Shown piece after piece: positions 1 through 12,881 of a stretch of DNA of 64,000 bases. The notes under the pieces were generated by a model. The model did not search any database and was not told the origin of the DNA. It saw nothing but the letters and a program-made list of their open reading frames with translations. Location: the NCBI GenBank assembly GCA_028551475.1, contig CM052356.1, forward strand, positions 27,679,884-27,743,883. Reading direction: 5' to 3'. Numbering within the stretch: position 1 is the stretch's first letter; each line of letters begins with the position of its first letter. Position numbers and translations under genes: made by a program. The DNA is from Casuarina equisetifolia. Taxonomy: Eukaryota; Streptophyta; Magnoliopsida; Fagales; Casuarinaceae.

Positions 1-3000
1 GAAGATCTTTAGTGTCAGAACAATCAGAAATCTCCACAGCTTCAAATTGCATCAACACCACAAGAGACCTTTAAGGGAACATCTAACCTCCATTTGTTCC
101 ATTAACAACTTATTTTTTCATATCTTACCAAGGTAATCTAAGTAACCAGTTGAAAGGTAGAACCCAACTTAGCTCAGAAGAGGCAAAATAGCTTAAGTAT
201 CTCAAACACATTATAGTAATACACTAACATTAGAGACAAACATTAAAATCCCATAATGATAATTAAACCACCTATGTGCTTAAATTTCCCTCTTATCTTT
301 CAACAAATGCATGAAAATCAGGCTCCCTGTAAATGTGCAAGTCACCCACCTGAACCAAGGATGGATTAAATAGAACATCCGGAATCTTGAATCTGTCAGA
401 TCCAATTTCAATTGTCCTGTATTTTGTGGAATTAAATAAACAAGGAATCAACATTTAGAGCTAATCAAACAGTAGAAAACAGACTATTACTATGTTGTTA
501 TGATGCCACGTGGCCTCATGATTAATGGTGACAAAAGAGTGTGGGACTTACTGGCCATCAGGTAGCTCATATGGTGTCATTGGAATATTTGAATAAGCAC
601 TTTCTGCAATAACACAAACACTATATCAGAATGCTTGATATGCTCAATGCATTTGACGCCTCAAAGATCCAAGCATTTCCCTAATGGAGATATAATCTTA
701 AGAATACCAACAAATTATCAAGGTCCAAATCAAGAACAAGACCAATTGCATGTCATTTTTGCCAATGTGATAGCATTGATTCTTGGCTTCTCAAGCCCAT
801 ACATTTTCCAAATCTGGTTCAACCTAATTTGCAAGAATTTATTTATATTCATCATCCTTTAGTAAGCTCATGGCCCTCATGCTACTGACCAGATACAAAT
901 ATGCTGCAATCGACCTCTAGCCTTGGAAGATAAATGTATCTTCTCAAATACTCACCAGTAAAGATTCCAAAATATTGAAAGTGTTTTGCAAGAAATCAAC
1001 ATGAGTAAGGATCTGAGATTTGTTAGCTACAATCCATTCACACTGCAAACTTTCGAAAGTAACAAAATGGGAGAATGAAAGAAATATAAGAAGAGCAGGT
1101 ACCGGACCTCCTGACAGAAGTTAGGGCACCCTTTCAAACATTAAGGAAAACATCAGAAAATTCACTTGCAAATTTTATCAATTTAACAAGAAACATGCTA
1201 ACACAAAACACTAATCAAAAAACAAAGACATCACACAAATAAGATCAGCATAGACTTACATGCATAAATACTCTCCATTTTAAATGGGAAAAAACAGAAT
1301 ACAAAAGCAGCTGGAGGAGTACATATGGAAGGAACACAAACCATCATATGCAGTATCCGGGGCTCGACATACACATTCCTTAATATCACTAGCAATCACC
1401 CTCTGCAATGAGAAGACAATCGGACACAAATTGAAGGGGGTATTACTAGCACATAAATTATAAAGGATAAAACATCAAAAAGTCAATAATAGCTGCAGAA
1501 TCACATACCTGGGAGTAGAGCCTGTAGCTTTCTGTTGTATTTGGAATATCAACGTCTACTGTCTGTTGGATTCAGAAAAGTTAAAAATGTCCAAACAACA
1601 ATATTACTGAGTAATGTCAAAATTAATGCACATGTGGACAGATAAAACTAACAGTAACTTCTATTGAAGATGACAGTGGAACGCAAAACTATGAATTTCC
1701 TGTTATCTAGTTGTACAATAATAAAATGCTTAGGGAAATCAAGAAGCATCACTTTTTGGGGTGAATAAAGAAAGATGCGTAAGAAAAGTGGCAAAAGGAG
1801 AGGATAATTTAGGGCCTCCAATCTTCAGAAAACCTATCAGTTTGGATTCCAAGGGTCTCTAACTACAAGCAGAAGGTATATATTTTAGGGCCAAATGAAA
1901 CCAAATTTCAGTGCCAACGTTCCAATTTCAATTAAAAGAAGTTATTAAAAGACATTATTAATTCTTAGTGAACGAGGTCTTAAGTTTCTATCCGCCCAAA
2001 AAATAGTTCTCACTTGAGCCTTCTAAATAAAGGTCGGAAGCAACCTGATCATCGGACATTTAGAATGTTGTGGTCTGACTCAAGGTGAGAATTCAGGACA
2101 GAGGAGATAAGTGAAAAAATGGATTGAATTTTGGGACATCTCAATTTGAAAACACAAGCAAGAGAAAATGAAATTGGAAAACTTAGGCATACCTGAAACT
2201 CTCCAGGTCGAGTCTCCTTTCTCTTGAATGAAAATCTGGGTTTTATCTGGAAATGACAAGAAAACATTCTGAAGCTACAAAGAAAGGAACACTAAGCAAC
2301 TGGAGACAGCTGATTTGTATTTCAAGATAAAAGTTAAATCTAGTGACATACCGTGATGCCTTTGCTTTCCAAACTTTTCATTAAGCAATCACTGAGAAAT
2401 TCTCCTCCAATTGGAGAAGATGCCACAGCCTATAGTTGCCATGTAAAAATAAGGCAAAGATTCAGAAACAAGATGAAGATATTTATTAAAACCTTAACAT
2501 ACAAGCATTGACAACATATTGTCACTTCAATTGCTGGGGGTGAGGAGAGGGAACAAATTTCAGATAAAGGCTAACAACATGAATAAATGAGATGAAACAT
2601 TCATTTTCAAGACAAACATAATGCAATATCCTAAAAAATGTTGAAGATATGTTCTGGAAAATATTTATGTGAACATGTGCATATTGAAAAAGTGTTCTGA
2701 AAAATAATGGAAAATATAATTTTGCGAGAAGTTATGCCATTATCAAATGAAAATAAAACAGAAGCACAACAAAAGGGAAGAAAAGTTTCAACCACAGAAA
2801 GCTACTAGCGCATACAACCCCATACAAGCAATAAGATTCTATCAAAACCCTCCAAGTGCTATCATTGCCAAGCAAGACATGTAGAAATTGGGTAAAACTG
2901 AGTTTGCTTGTTGACACGTAAATAAAAAAATGAACAGAAACAAAATTTTGAAGCAGCTTATTCTTTCTTTTGGTTTGAAAGTGTACTACCTTCTGAAGAA

Positions 3001-5995
3001 CATAACCATCATGTACTGGGGCAACTGTCGTTGATCCTCCACCACTGGATGAGTTGTAATTACAGAGTACCATAAATTAGTTTTATGTCAAGACATGCTA
3101 AAAGAGAATAATAGATAGAACAAAAAACAAGAAGAAAAACTTTAAAATTCCACACTGCACTTTATTAACTTATAAAAAGATGAAGGTTCTAAACAACAAA
3201 TTTTTTGAATGGAAGAGAAGACAGAAACATAACATTTTTTTCAGATTTCAAAATTATTCACATATCATTTGAACAGGAGAAACAATCAATAATTCATTCT
3301 GTTTATACTGTACAATATTGAGGTTTAACTAATTCCCTTTCAAAATTTCGCTGATATTCTTGCCAAGAACTTGGTGAATTCAGTGTTCAAATTTTTAATA
3401 CCTCTGCAACAGTACGCATATTGACAGGAAACTGAATAAAAGAAATGAGCAGGTGGTCTTACAATTAGTAGTCATCTAAAGTGTGTTGGTAGACATATAA
3501 TTATAACTTACTTAAGGGCATGTTATAAGTCAATCACCTCATAATTGGAAACTTTGATTGCATTTACTACTATGGTAGGGGCATCAACATGTCAACTGGT
3601 ATGTCAGCACTGAATATTTTCAAGTTCTTATCTATGTTTCCACCTAACCGCCGACTCCTCCATCTTCTGCTATTGCTTAAAGCTTGGTAAGGAAGGCATG
3701 GTTGTAAGATATAAAAACTGTCGTTTGAGCTCTATATGCAATTAAATATCTATTAGTTCATGTGTTTGTGTCTTAGCTCTTTTGAAACTTCTTCTCGGTC
3801 TTAACCCCATAGCCTGACATATTAAAGAAAATTTAAATGTTTTCCATTTAGCTGATAAAAAACTTAAGGAGAGAAAATCTTCACCATCAAATGCCAAAGA
3901 TAAGCCCCAAGAATTGCTATAATTCAATCAATATTACTCCATAGCACATGAAATATCTCAAAATAATCACAGGACTATAATCCCAATGTGATATATGAAG
4001 TTTTCAACACAATAAGGTATGTCAAACAATAATGATTTTGCATTTTGGAAGAATAGTCATGCAACAGAAGAGAAGCCCATACTGATTCTGAATGACTTAA
4101 TATATCTTAATAGTAATACTAAATGATTAAACATATCTTACCAGTCCACAACTAATGATGTAGCACGTCCTGATGCGAAGGAGGTTAGAACCTAGCATCA
4201 AAAAGTACTCCAATTACTCACCATAACAAGATTTCAAAAAAGGAGAGGTCAAAAAGCTTATCCAGATCAGTCATCAAAGTGATAGAAGATGAAGTGAGTT
4301 CATCAGTCTGCCAGAAGCATACAGCATTTTTGGCCAGAAATAATGCAGGAACTTTGTACTTCTCAAACATTAGTTCTGCTGTCCTGTTCACATAAAAAAA
4401 ATCCAAATCTTTTAGTAAACATGAAGTATTATCCATTATCAGGGAACACAGAGACTTAAAACCATAAATATTGGTTATCACTAAAAGAAATAAAGCTTCC
4501 TTGGGGTAGGTTGAGATAGTTTTTTATCCTCAATAAATAAATCAAGCATTCTTATGCAAATATATAACGAAGGAATATAGCCCTATATAGCAAGAACGTA
4601 CATATACTTTATAAGACGAGCTACTAATCAGATATCATGCTTTGCATCAAAGAGAACTGAACTATCTGTCCTATTTAAACAGTGAAATCAAACCTTCTTC
4701 CTTTAATCTGTTCAATCTAATGTTACCAAAAAAAAGCCTGTTAGACTAAAAGATAGCACTTATGCCCAAACTGCAAGGAGCATGTTCACACAACTGGCAC
4801 ATTGTTCTAGACAAACCCATCTGAGGTCATTTAAGTATAACCTTAAACTTCTGAAGACACATTCATCTTTCTGAGAGATCAATATTACTTTCCCAAGTAC
4901 TCATTTTTCCTAACCTTAAATCTTAAAACATTTCCAATCAACCAAATTAAGATCACCAACTCCACAAAAGTTGAGTTGCTCGTGCTTAAACTTATCTCCT
5001 TACGCAGTTTCTGAATAAAGTATAAGCCAGGGAGCTTATATGATCCTTTTCTGAATTGTAAGTAACCCAACTGAGGAAGAAAGTGCAAAGATCAGTGCTT
5101 AAAGGCTTTGTCCATCCTTATTTACCTTGAACTCAGCACAAGACAACTGTTGGATCTTCATTAAAGAAGTTACTCTCAAATTAGCAAGTATTAAGTTTTC
5201 CTTTATTTGAGTTTCAGCTAAAATTCTATATGCAACATAGCTTTTTGTCAAACCCTCAGTTTCTCATTGTAAAACATAAATAGAAGACAAGGAATACACT
5301 AAAAAAGAAATCAACATATCTAAGTAGTTCTCACTCAACATTTATCAACATCAGCTCCTCAGGTGAGACGACCTAGGGGGAGGGGGAATCTATGTACCAG
5401 TAGAACTATAGAAATTACAAAATCCACAAAACTGCTCTAAATAAGTTGATCACATGAACCACTCCGTCAAATGTAGAATTGACTGAGAAAATACTGGGCA
5501 GTGCCTGTTCACCTTTCTCTTTGTTGTTGAGTATTGGAAGATGGTTCTGCTAGTAGCATCGGATGCTCTTTAGGATCAATCAATAGGCATTCCCTAAAGA
5601 AAGAGAGCAACCAGTTACAACATACCATTAATAATTGAAAAAAAAAATAGCATAAGATGGAAAGGAGGTACAATTTCTAGTAACTGATCTTTTTATTGAA
5701 AATTAGCAAATTTCTTGAAGCCTCAAGCAAACTTCTGCCCAGTGCTGAGAGGTTATTTAGACATATTATTTGTGCTAGAAGTCACTAGCCCAAGCCAAGC
5801 CAATAAATGATTTCTCAACATAGTTTCGCATAGCAAGAGAGCTGATATGGTTCCAGGTTGTTTAAAATAACATACTCAATGTGACAGTAAAGGCATAAGT
5901 ACTTCTGAAATTTAAGAACTTGCGCAGATCTGGAATTCAAGACCAAAAAGGATGGCCTTGCTATGATGACATAGCAACATATTTTACGAAGAGCG

Positions 5996-6035
<40 letters not shown>

Positions 6036-7972
6036 GAATGGATGCACAGAATCAACTTCATTTATGGGTGGCGGCACTGTTAGGCTTCTAATATCATGTT
6101 TTAGGAATTGTAAGTTAATAGTTGCAGGTACACCAGGGCCTCATTTCCTAGTCGAAATAATGCATTAACATTAATGGTTGAAGATCTGCTCTAAAGCATT
6201 AACCTACCACTCAAAAATAGAAAACTGAAATGGAGTTGCTTTGCCATATCCCCAGACTACCAGATGTCATATGATCATCATTATTTGCCAATCATATAAT
6301 ATTGTAGTCAGCTCTAGTTAATAATCACCAGAAGAGAAGTGGACAAATATAACACTCAGTTACTACCTAAAAGCATGGTCCCATATGCTGTCGACTATAT
6401 CCCAGTCAACAACAACTCCATCCTTTATGGGTGACAGTACCTAGGTAACAAACAGCAGGTGAGAATCTTAAAGCATAAAACGATCAGGACATATTCTATC
6501 AAATTACCCCTATTAGCAGATGATAACTAGCAAACTTACCTCCATATGATCCCGGTGAAAACCTAAGGCTTGGGATCCAACATACAACCTGCGTTTCCCC
6601 TTGGCTTTTTCAGAATCAAGGGTTCTGACAACGTTTTTAGAATCCAAAGCAGATCCAGAGTTATTTTCAGTTTTGTCGGAGTCATCCATTTCCATTTGAT
6701 CAATAGCTCCAACAACCTTGACAAGCAGAGACTTATAAGTTTTAACTTCTTTACATGCCATTCTATAGAGGAAATACACAACAGTTTCCCAGGAATTATA
6801 TTGCATGAGAAAGGAGATATTTTGAACATAAAAACTTCAGAGCATAGATTAAGCTGCAGCAGCATTTTATCGCTGAAAATTCTGTACCATAGTCACAACT
6901 GTAACAATCCAATTATTCATACAGGAATGCACCGAGACACCATGTGTGCTACTCAAAATGAACAGGCCCAATGCATAAGGAATAAATTTGCATCCCTGAA
7001 AAGAGCAACCGAAGCCAGCACTCCAACATTCACAGAATGTGCATTATTTTCATCATGGTCAAATCCAACATAATCTATCATACTTCCCTTCATCCAAGGC
7101 AAAGACCTGAAAGGCTTAATCCCACCTATAACCTCCCCACACTATTTGTTCAACACAAATAACCAGAATCACCACACTTTGTACTGCTAACTAAATAACA
7201 TCAAAACAGAAAACTTTACATCTCTAGGCGCAAGCGTCATTCTACTCCCTTCACAACAAATCAACATTATACGCACAAACTCATTTAATAGCTTAACCAG
7301 AAAATAGTTTCTACATTTCAATTACTGAACTCTTTTGGGCAAGTTTTACAGCATGGTATGAAATCCACAAGCACGCAGCCTATAAAATGCTATGAATAAG
7401 CAATTATCTATCATTAAACCTCTGCTTGTTTCGATGGGGAGGCTCCTGTACTTTTGGTGCCAAGTGGTGAGAGAAAGGTATTTGCAACGTAGCACAGCAC
7501 GATGAAGATTTCAAGAGAAAAAAGATGGGAGAAACTGTGAAAAATTTTACGTTGAAACATAAAGCAACCAAGTAATATTATCGGAAAACAGCAAGTTACA
7601 GCTCTAAAAATAGCGTTCATATAAAACAGTCGGTTAGGCCTCAAATTATGAACCTTGAGGGCCAGGCTCACAAGCAAAAGGCCGCATTGCGACTAAAGTG
7701 GTCTCCCATTTTGACTACACGGACGCAGGAACACTTACAGAAGGAAAAACAGCTTTGGGTGCATCTTCGCCGGCGTAACCAGCTTTGCAGGTGTGCGAGC
7801 CTAGGTCAATCACGATAGCTGATACCTCATCTGCAAAATCGTTAAATTTTAAAACCTTGTTAAAAATCAAGTACAACCAGCAAGTGAAAATGAAAAATAA
7901 AAAAATAAAAATGAAACTACTAAACGAGGAGGAAAAAACATGGATATTCATGCACTCACCGCCTCCGTTCAT
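1..7972 (-). CDS. ARP4: Actin-related protein 4 (3' end off left edge)
   Basis: This is a nuclear actin-related protein. In plants ARP4 is a shared subunit of the SWR1, INO80 and NuA4 chromatin complexes (family knowledge). I rebuilt 14 exons by GT-AG sites and unbroken phase: 7960-7972, 7739-7830, 6540-6716, 6367-6440, 5513-5593, 4323-4383, 4142-4191, 2990-3044, 2352-2429, 2193-2246, 1509-1562, 1342-1402, 552-603, 350-416. They encode 323 residues from [15 protein letters not shown]; about 120 C-terminal residues lie beyond base 1. Visible actin-fold signatures are the N-terminal phosphate loop ([19 protein letters not shown]), the second nucleotide loop ([20 protein letters not shown]) and [19 protein letters not shown] variable acidic/serine-rich insert (residues about 40-75) precedes [10 protein letters not shown], as in plant ARP4. 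The first coding exon is only 13 bp. The start is the only ATG in frame with exon 2. It is transcribed divergently from the protease gene at 11400. Confidence 0.95.
5996..6032. repeat. (GA)n microsatellite in ARP4 intron
   Basis: An almost pure GA dinucleotide run of about 35 bp lies in the ARP4 intron between the exons at 5513-5593 and 6367-6440. The short plus-strand reading frame across it (Arg-Glu repeats) is an artefact of the repeat. Confidence 0.9.
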
Positions 7973-8570
7973 GGCTGCAGATTGCAGAGGCAGAGATATA
8001 GAGAAAGCGCGAGCGGGCACGGGAGAGAGAGTTTGTATTGGAAAGTTAGGGTTTTAGCAAACCGTCGGACGACGAGGTGAGAAGAAACTCAACAGCTTTT
8101 TGACCCGCGAAGAAGGATCTGGGTTTCTCCGACTCCCAACTCGTAATCGTCTTGACCCGAGTTCGGATCTCATGCCGGGTTTCCGCGGATTTTCTACCCA
8201 TCACATGCTAGGCCCGTGAAGCCAGGCCCATCTCGTTCTATATGTCAGACAAGGGATTCAAAGCTATGAACTACCCGAGCCATTGCTCAGGCATTTTGCT
8301 TATAAGGGACAACAAAAGTTTAATTTTTTTTGCATATTTTTATTCTCTCGTATAATAATAATAAAATAAAATAAAGCAGTGGCTCGGTTCAATATAAACT
8401 TTCCAATAAATACAAAATATTGCCAAAACCTTATCTAATCTAACCTCGGTCGTACCCGGACGTGACACTAAAAAGACAAAGCTTACCTATTAAGTCGTCC
8501 ATACAACCATAAAAAAATTATGTCCCAAAATTCAAAGTACAAAGGGTAGGGTGCTACAATTGACTTTACC
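7973..8570. other. ARP4 5' UTR, promoter and AT-rich intergenic DNA
   Basis: The first roughly 90 bases upstream of the ARP4 ATG are purine/pyrimidine-biased and probably 5' UTR. From about 8060 to 8270 the DNA is GC-richer, as expected of a proximal promoter. From 8270 to 8570 it becomes AT-rich. I see no further gene or clear TATA box. Confidence 0.5.
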
Positions 8571-8579
8571 TGCCGAAAT

Positions 8580-8960
8580 ATGTCCCAAAGTTCAAAAGGG
8601 AGAGTCAACGATCTAAATTCCGGATGCAAAATCTTTGCTCAATTACCGGAGGTTCAAATTTTTTCGAAGTTTGATCTCAAAGCAGGATTTTGACAACTTA
8701 GAATGAAACCTAAAAAAAAAAAGCACAAGATCACTTTTAGTATTCCAAACTTCCATTTCCAATCCATTTGGATTAAAAGTAATGTCATCTTTGTTTCAAA
8801 GAACAATGATGAAAATCTTCTGTAAGTCCTTCACTATGCCTTAATTTACATTAATGATATTCTATTATTTTCAAAGGACAAAGAATCTCACATAGAAATA
8901 TTCAAATAGTTCTATAAATTAATGCAAAGATACAGAACATGTTATAACCAACCAAGCATG
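8580..8960 (+). pseudogene. Decayed caulimovirid-like reverse transcriptase fragment
   Basis: The plus strand encodes scattered pieces of a reverse transcriptase in the order expected for plant pararetroviruses. SKFDLKAGF at about 8663-8690 is followed by a stop codon, and a KPKKKKHKITF-like strand comes next. The catalytic box at 8844-8858 reads YIND where a functional enzyme has Y-[IV]-D-D, followed by ILLFSKDKESHIEIF. FDLKAGF and the LLFSKD-ESH context fit endogenous caulimovirids of the Petuvirus/Florendovirus type better than Ty3/gypsy elements, but this rests on motif memory only. In-frame stops, the Asp-to-Asn change and the missing rest of the polyprotein mark it as a dead relic. I cannot define its outer boundaries. 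Confidence 0.6.
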
Positions 8961-11399
8961 CTTTTCCTTTTGTGTGATAGATGACTTGAAAAACGCAAGC
9001 ATTTTTCTCCGGAAAAAACAGCCGCGAAGCAAAAAATGTTTCGGAATGCCGTCTGAACAAGCAGATCCGTCACTCCAGCCCAACCAAAGCGGATTTTCGA
9101 TTAACAGATTCAAATTGTCTTGTGGTAGGTGGAGTCTCTTTCGATGCCCAACCAAGTTCTTTGGCTTCTTGTTTGGTGTTTCAAAATGCGTTATTAAAAT
9201 TGGAGGGCCTCGCCACTCATGTAGATGTTGGGAGAATTCAACAAAGTCGCATCATCCACACAGAGATTAAACACACAAATATAAAAACGCACACACCCAA
9301 ATACAATAGATTTAAAAGGTTCGGAACATCATAATGTCCTACGTCTCCTGTAGTCTCTTCTCATTAGATTTTTTCATACATTCCCTCTCCTCAAATAGGT
9401 ATATCATAGATTCTCTCATCAACTATAATCTATGAGAGGGGCCTTCTTCAACAATTAGCCTCCCATGGAGACTCTCTCAATTTCTCAACTAGATTTCTCT
9501 ATACTTCTCTTATTTATAGAAAAATCTTGAAGGAATCTTAGTTGAATACTACTAAGAAAACCTACTTCCACATAAGAATAAGAATCTTACTCTAACACTA
9601 CTAGGAATAATGATAAGAATTCTAATCCAACACTACTAGGAAATCTACTACATCTATAAGATATTTTCTAGTTTCATAATTATATAAAGATTCTTAATTG
9701 TAATGACAACCATATCCTTTAACTTAATTGTTCCACCAATCCTAACAGTAGAGATGTAGAGATGGATGAAAATGAAGGACGACGGGAATCGGTGTCAATC
9801 CCAAAATACGTAAACCATTTTCTTACCCTTTTTTCAACTCTCGCTCTTGAGTCCCCACTCTTGCTTTCTCTTTTCACGGCGCTTTTTCCTCTCTTTGCCT
9901 CTTCACGCCTTGCTTTTTCAAACACCATCGATCTTTGGCCTGTCGCCATCACCAGCCTCGCTCTCACCTTCTCCCTCTTGCTGCTTTGACATTCTCGTTT
10001 GATTTTCCAACACTCCTTTCTTTTTTTCTTTTCCGATTCAAACTTCAATCCCTGATATCATTGACATTGTGATTTGTACTTCACTGCAGACCTTTGGGGT
10101 TTAAGAAACAATTGTTAGAGCCAGCCGATTGAGAGACTCCGTATTCTCTTTTTTAAAATAAAAAACTATAAATGTCGTACCTGAAACATTTTACTGTGGT
10201 TGTGACATACATTAGTTAGGAGTATTGCATTGCAATGGAAGGTAGGCGTCTAGAAAAGCACGGAAACGGGTAAGGATAGTTGGCGGGATGGGGACTGAGC
10301 ATAGAAAAGCATGATATGTAAATCACCATTATGGCAACGAATTCAATCAAATTCAGATTACCATTATTTCGATGAATAATGAAGATTCCGCGAGCAACAA
10401 CCACGGAAGGTCAACAATAGCCGGATAAGAGGGTCTAGAGAAATGATTGTTTTCCTTTGTTGTTATTTCCGCATTACGATTTAATGGAATGTTCTATATA
10501 CTCATGGTGTTTTGAATTTCATAAAGATCAAAAGTTATCCATTAAATGCAAGAATGGGAAAAATATAAGATAGCCATCTAGTAGTCTCGTGATATATATT
10601 ATGTTATTCCGAGAAGTTTATAAATTACACCAATAGAAGCACTTAGATGCTAAACCAGAACAATTATTTTCTTTAAACTTCATAGTCATGAGAAAGAAGT
10701 ATTTTCACACCTAAGAAATATAAAAAATGAAGATGCTGTTGAAATAGACAAATATTATTTCAAATAGACAAATCAACCCAATGAAACAAAGGCTCCATTT
10801 AACAGAGGGCTGGGACTTGCATGGTCAAAAAAATGTTCAGGTTTTAAATCTTATCATATCTCTAGGATCACGATGTTACAAAAACTATATTATTTAGCTG
10901 GCAGCATCATTATTCAATTTTCCCAACTACAAATAGACTATCATCATCAATCCGAATAAATGAATTTGCTAGAAGTCTCCACCAAATAAATGAGCTAGTA
11001 ATTATCAAATTATTTATCCTTCATCATTATTTTTTAAGTTAAATTCTGATCGACAGAAGAAAAAAGAAGAAAAAAATCTCGTTATTCTTTGAGCAATTAA
11101 AATAAAAAAGAAGAAAATATTTTTATGGCACCGAAAATAAAAAAAGGCATTTTATTTAATGAACAGTTGAAGGACTGCGGCAGCCACCGCCAGCTCATTA
11201 ACATCCACATCAGCTAATTCTGGCCACTTAATGCCGTAACTGCTGGCTGACGGTAGCCCATTCCATCAGTCTTTTCCTGCACACTCTGATCCCCAACCTT
11301 TCGAAATAAAGCCCTCCTCTCACGAACATTGGCTTCTTCATCTCTGTACTTCCGTTTGCTCCTTCTGGGTGGTACTCGGCTCTCTGCAGCGTGCCAAAA
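8961..11399. other. Gene-free stretch and protease promoter
   Basis: I see no convincing gene here. The piece 8970-9270 has longer open frames on both strands, contiguous with the reverse-transcriptase relic, and may be part of the same insertion; I could not assign it. The piece 9335-9720 is rich in short direct motifs (CACTACTAGGAA twice, at about 9594 and 9634) and may be a degraded LTR. The pyrimidine-rich block 9830-10030 gives spurious charged frames. From 10400 to 11150 the DNA is very AT-rich. The last 200 bases before 11400 turn GC/CT-rich and should hold the protease 5' UTR and core promoter. Confidence 0.45.
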
Positions 11400-12881
11400 A
11401 TGGCGCAAAATCCATCCATCTTCCTTTTCTTCTTCACCGTTGTCCTTGCTCTCGCTGTTCCTCTCATTCCGCTGGCTTTCTCTCGTAGCTTGTGGGAGAC
11501 TACTGATACGTTTCTCGACGTATCGGCCGCACTAAAACGGGCCCAAGCTGTTCTGAGCTTCAACCCTGAAACCATAAAGTCCCTGAATCAACATCAAGAG
11601 CAACAACAAATCCTCGCTAATTCCTCTTCTTTCTCACTCCAACTTCACCCCCGAGACTCTCTCTACCAGACCTCGTATAAAGACTACAAGAGTTTGCTTC
11701 TCGGCCGCTTAAAGCGCGACTCAGCCCGGGTCGACTCACTCAACACCAAGCTCCAGCTCGCCGTCAACGGCGTGAGGAAGTCGGATCTTGAGCCCTTGGC
11801 AACGGAGCTCCAGCCCGAGGACCTCTCCACTCCGATCGTGTCTGGGACCAGCCAAGGCAGCGGCGAGTACTTCTCCCGTGTTGGCGTGGGACAACCGGCC
11901 AAGTCCTTCTACATGGTCATCGACACGGGCAGCGACATCAATTGGCTACAATGCAAGCCTTGTGCGGACTGCTACCAGCAATCCGACCCCATATTTGATC
12001 CAAGCTTGTCCTCATCCTACAGGACCCTCTCCTGCGGCTCCCAGCAATGCGGTTCCCTCGATGTCTCCGGCTGTCGCAGCAACCGCTGTCTTTACCAGGT
12101 CTCCTACGGGGACGGCTCGTACACTGTCGGCGATTTGGTGACCGAGACGGTGTCCTTCGGGAGCTCCGGGGCTGTGAAAAACGTCGCCTTGGGTTGCGGC
12201 CACGACAACGAAGGTCTGTTCGTGGCGGCGGCTGGGTTGCTCGGGCTAGGCGGGGGCCCACTTTCGCTTACCTCTCAGATCAAAGCGTCGTCGTTTTCAT
12301 ACTGTCTGGTGGACCGCGACTCCGGAAGGTCGTCGACGCTCGAGTTCAACTCGGCCGCACCCGGTGACTCAGTCACCACTGCTTTACTCAAAAACAACAG
12401 AGTGAACACGTTCTACTATGTCGGAATCGCCGGGTTGAGCGTGGGAGGCCACCCCGTGTCTCTCCCGTCCTCAGCGTTCCAAATGGACGCAGCAGGAGAC
12501 GGTGGGATCATTGTCGACTCCGGAACGGCCATAACTCGTTTGCAGACTCCGGTCTACAATTCACTCCGCGACGCCTTCGTGAGGCTGACTCAGCACCTGC
12601 CGTCAACCGCAGGCGTAGCTCTGTTCGACACGTGTTACGATCTCTCTTCCTTGAGTACGGTAAGGGTCCCCACGGTTGCGTTTCGGTTCTCCGATGGCAA
12701 GACGCTCTCTTTGCCGGCCAAGAATTATCTGATTCCGGTGGATAACAGCGGAACCTTCTGCTTCGCCTTCGCCCCAACATCGTCGTCGATGTCTATTCTC
12801 GGGAATGTGCAGCAGCAAGGAACACGTGTCAGCTTCGATTTGGCAAAGTCGCGAGTGGGGTTCGCCTCCGACAAATGCTAG
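11400..12881 (+). CDS. ASPG1: Secreted aspartic protease, ASPG1-like (intronless)
   Basis: A pepsin-family (A1) aspartic protease of 493 residues in one exon. The named homologue, ASPARTIC PROTEASE IN GUARD CELL 1, acts in abscisic-acid drought signalling (family knowledge). The first ATG is at 11400; the open frame continues 9 bp upstream only through a GTG. Residues 1-27 form a hydrophobic signal peptide ending at AFSRS. A propeptide with SLQLHPRDSLY and a basic RLKRDSARV stretch follows. The two catalytic aspartates are in IDTGSDINWLQCKPC (Asp about 175) and IVDSGTAITRL (Asp about 373). The active-site flap tyrosine is in YQVSYGDGSYTVGDL. Many paired cysteines (CKPCADC, CGSQQCGSL, CLYQVSYGDG, CYDLSSL) fit the plant nucellin-like subgroup. 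The gene is GC-rich (about 60%), unlike its surroundings. It ends with GFASDKC, normal for the family. Confidence 0.93.
   Translation: MAQNPSIFLFFFTVVLALAVPLIPLAFSRSLWETTDTFLDVSAALKRAQAVLSFNPETIKSLNQHQEQQQILANSSSFSLQLHPRDSLYQTSYKDYKSLLLGRLKRDSARVDSLNTKLQLAVNGVRKSDLEPLATELQPEDLSTPIVSGTSQGSGEYFSRVGVGQPAKSFYMVIDTGSDINWLQCKPCADCYQQSDPIFDPSLSSSYRTLSCGSQQCGSLDVSGCRSNRCLYQVSYGDGSYTVGDLVTETVSFGSSGAVKNVALGCGHDNEGLFVAAAGLLGLGGGPLSLTSQIKASSFSYCLVDRDSGRSSTLEFNSAAPGDSVTTALLKNNRVNTFYYVGIAGLSVGGHPVSLPSSAFQMDAAGDGGIIVDSGTAITRLQTPVYNSLRDAFVRLTQHLPSTAGVALFDTCYDLSSLSTVRVPTVAFRFSDGKTLSLPAKNYLIPVDNSGTFCFAFAPTSSSMSILGNVQQQGTRVSFDLAKSRVGFASDKC

Noticed and set aside
9719..10048. Lys/Arg/Glu-rich 109-codon minus-strand frame
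   Set aside because: It comes from a pyrimidine-rich tract on the plus strand, with no motif and no splice or promoter support.
11938..12818. Several 60-115 codon frames on both strands inside the protease gene
   Set aside because: They are shadows of a GC-rich coding exon; none has a motif, while the 493-residue frame is a complete aspartic protease.
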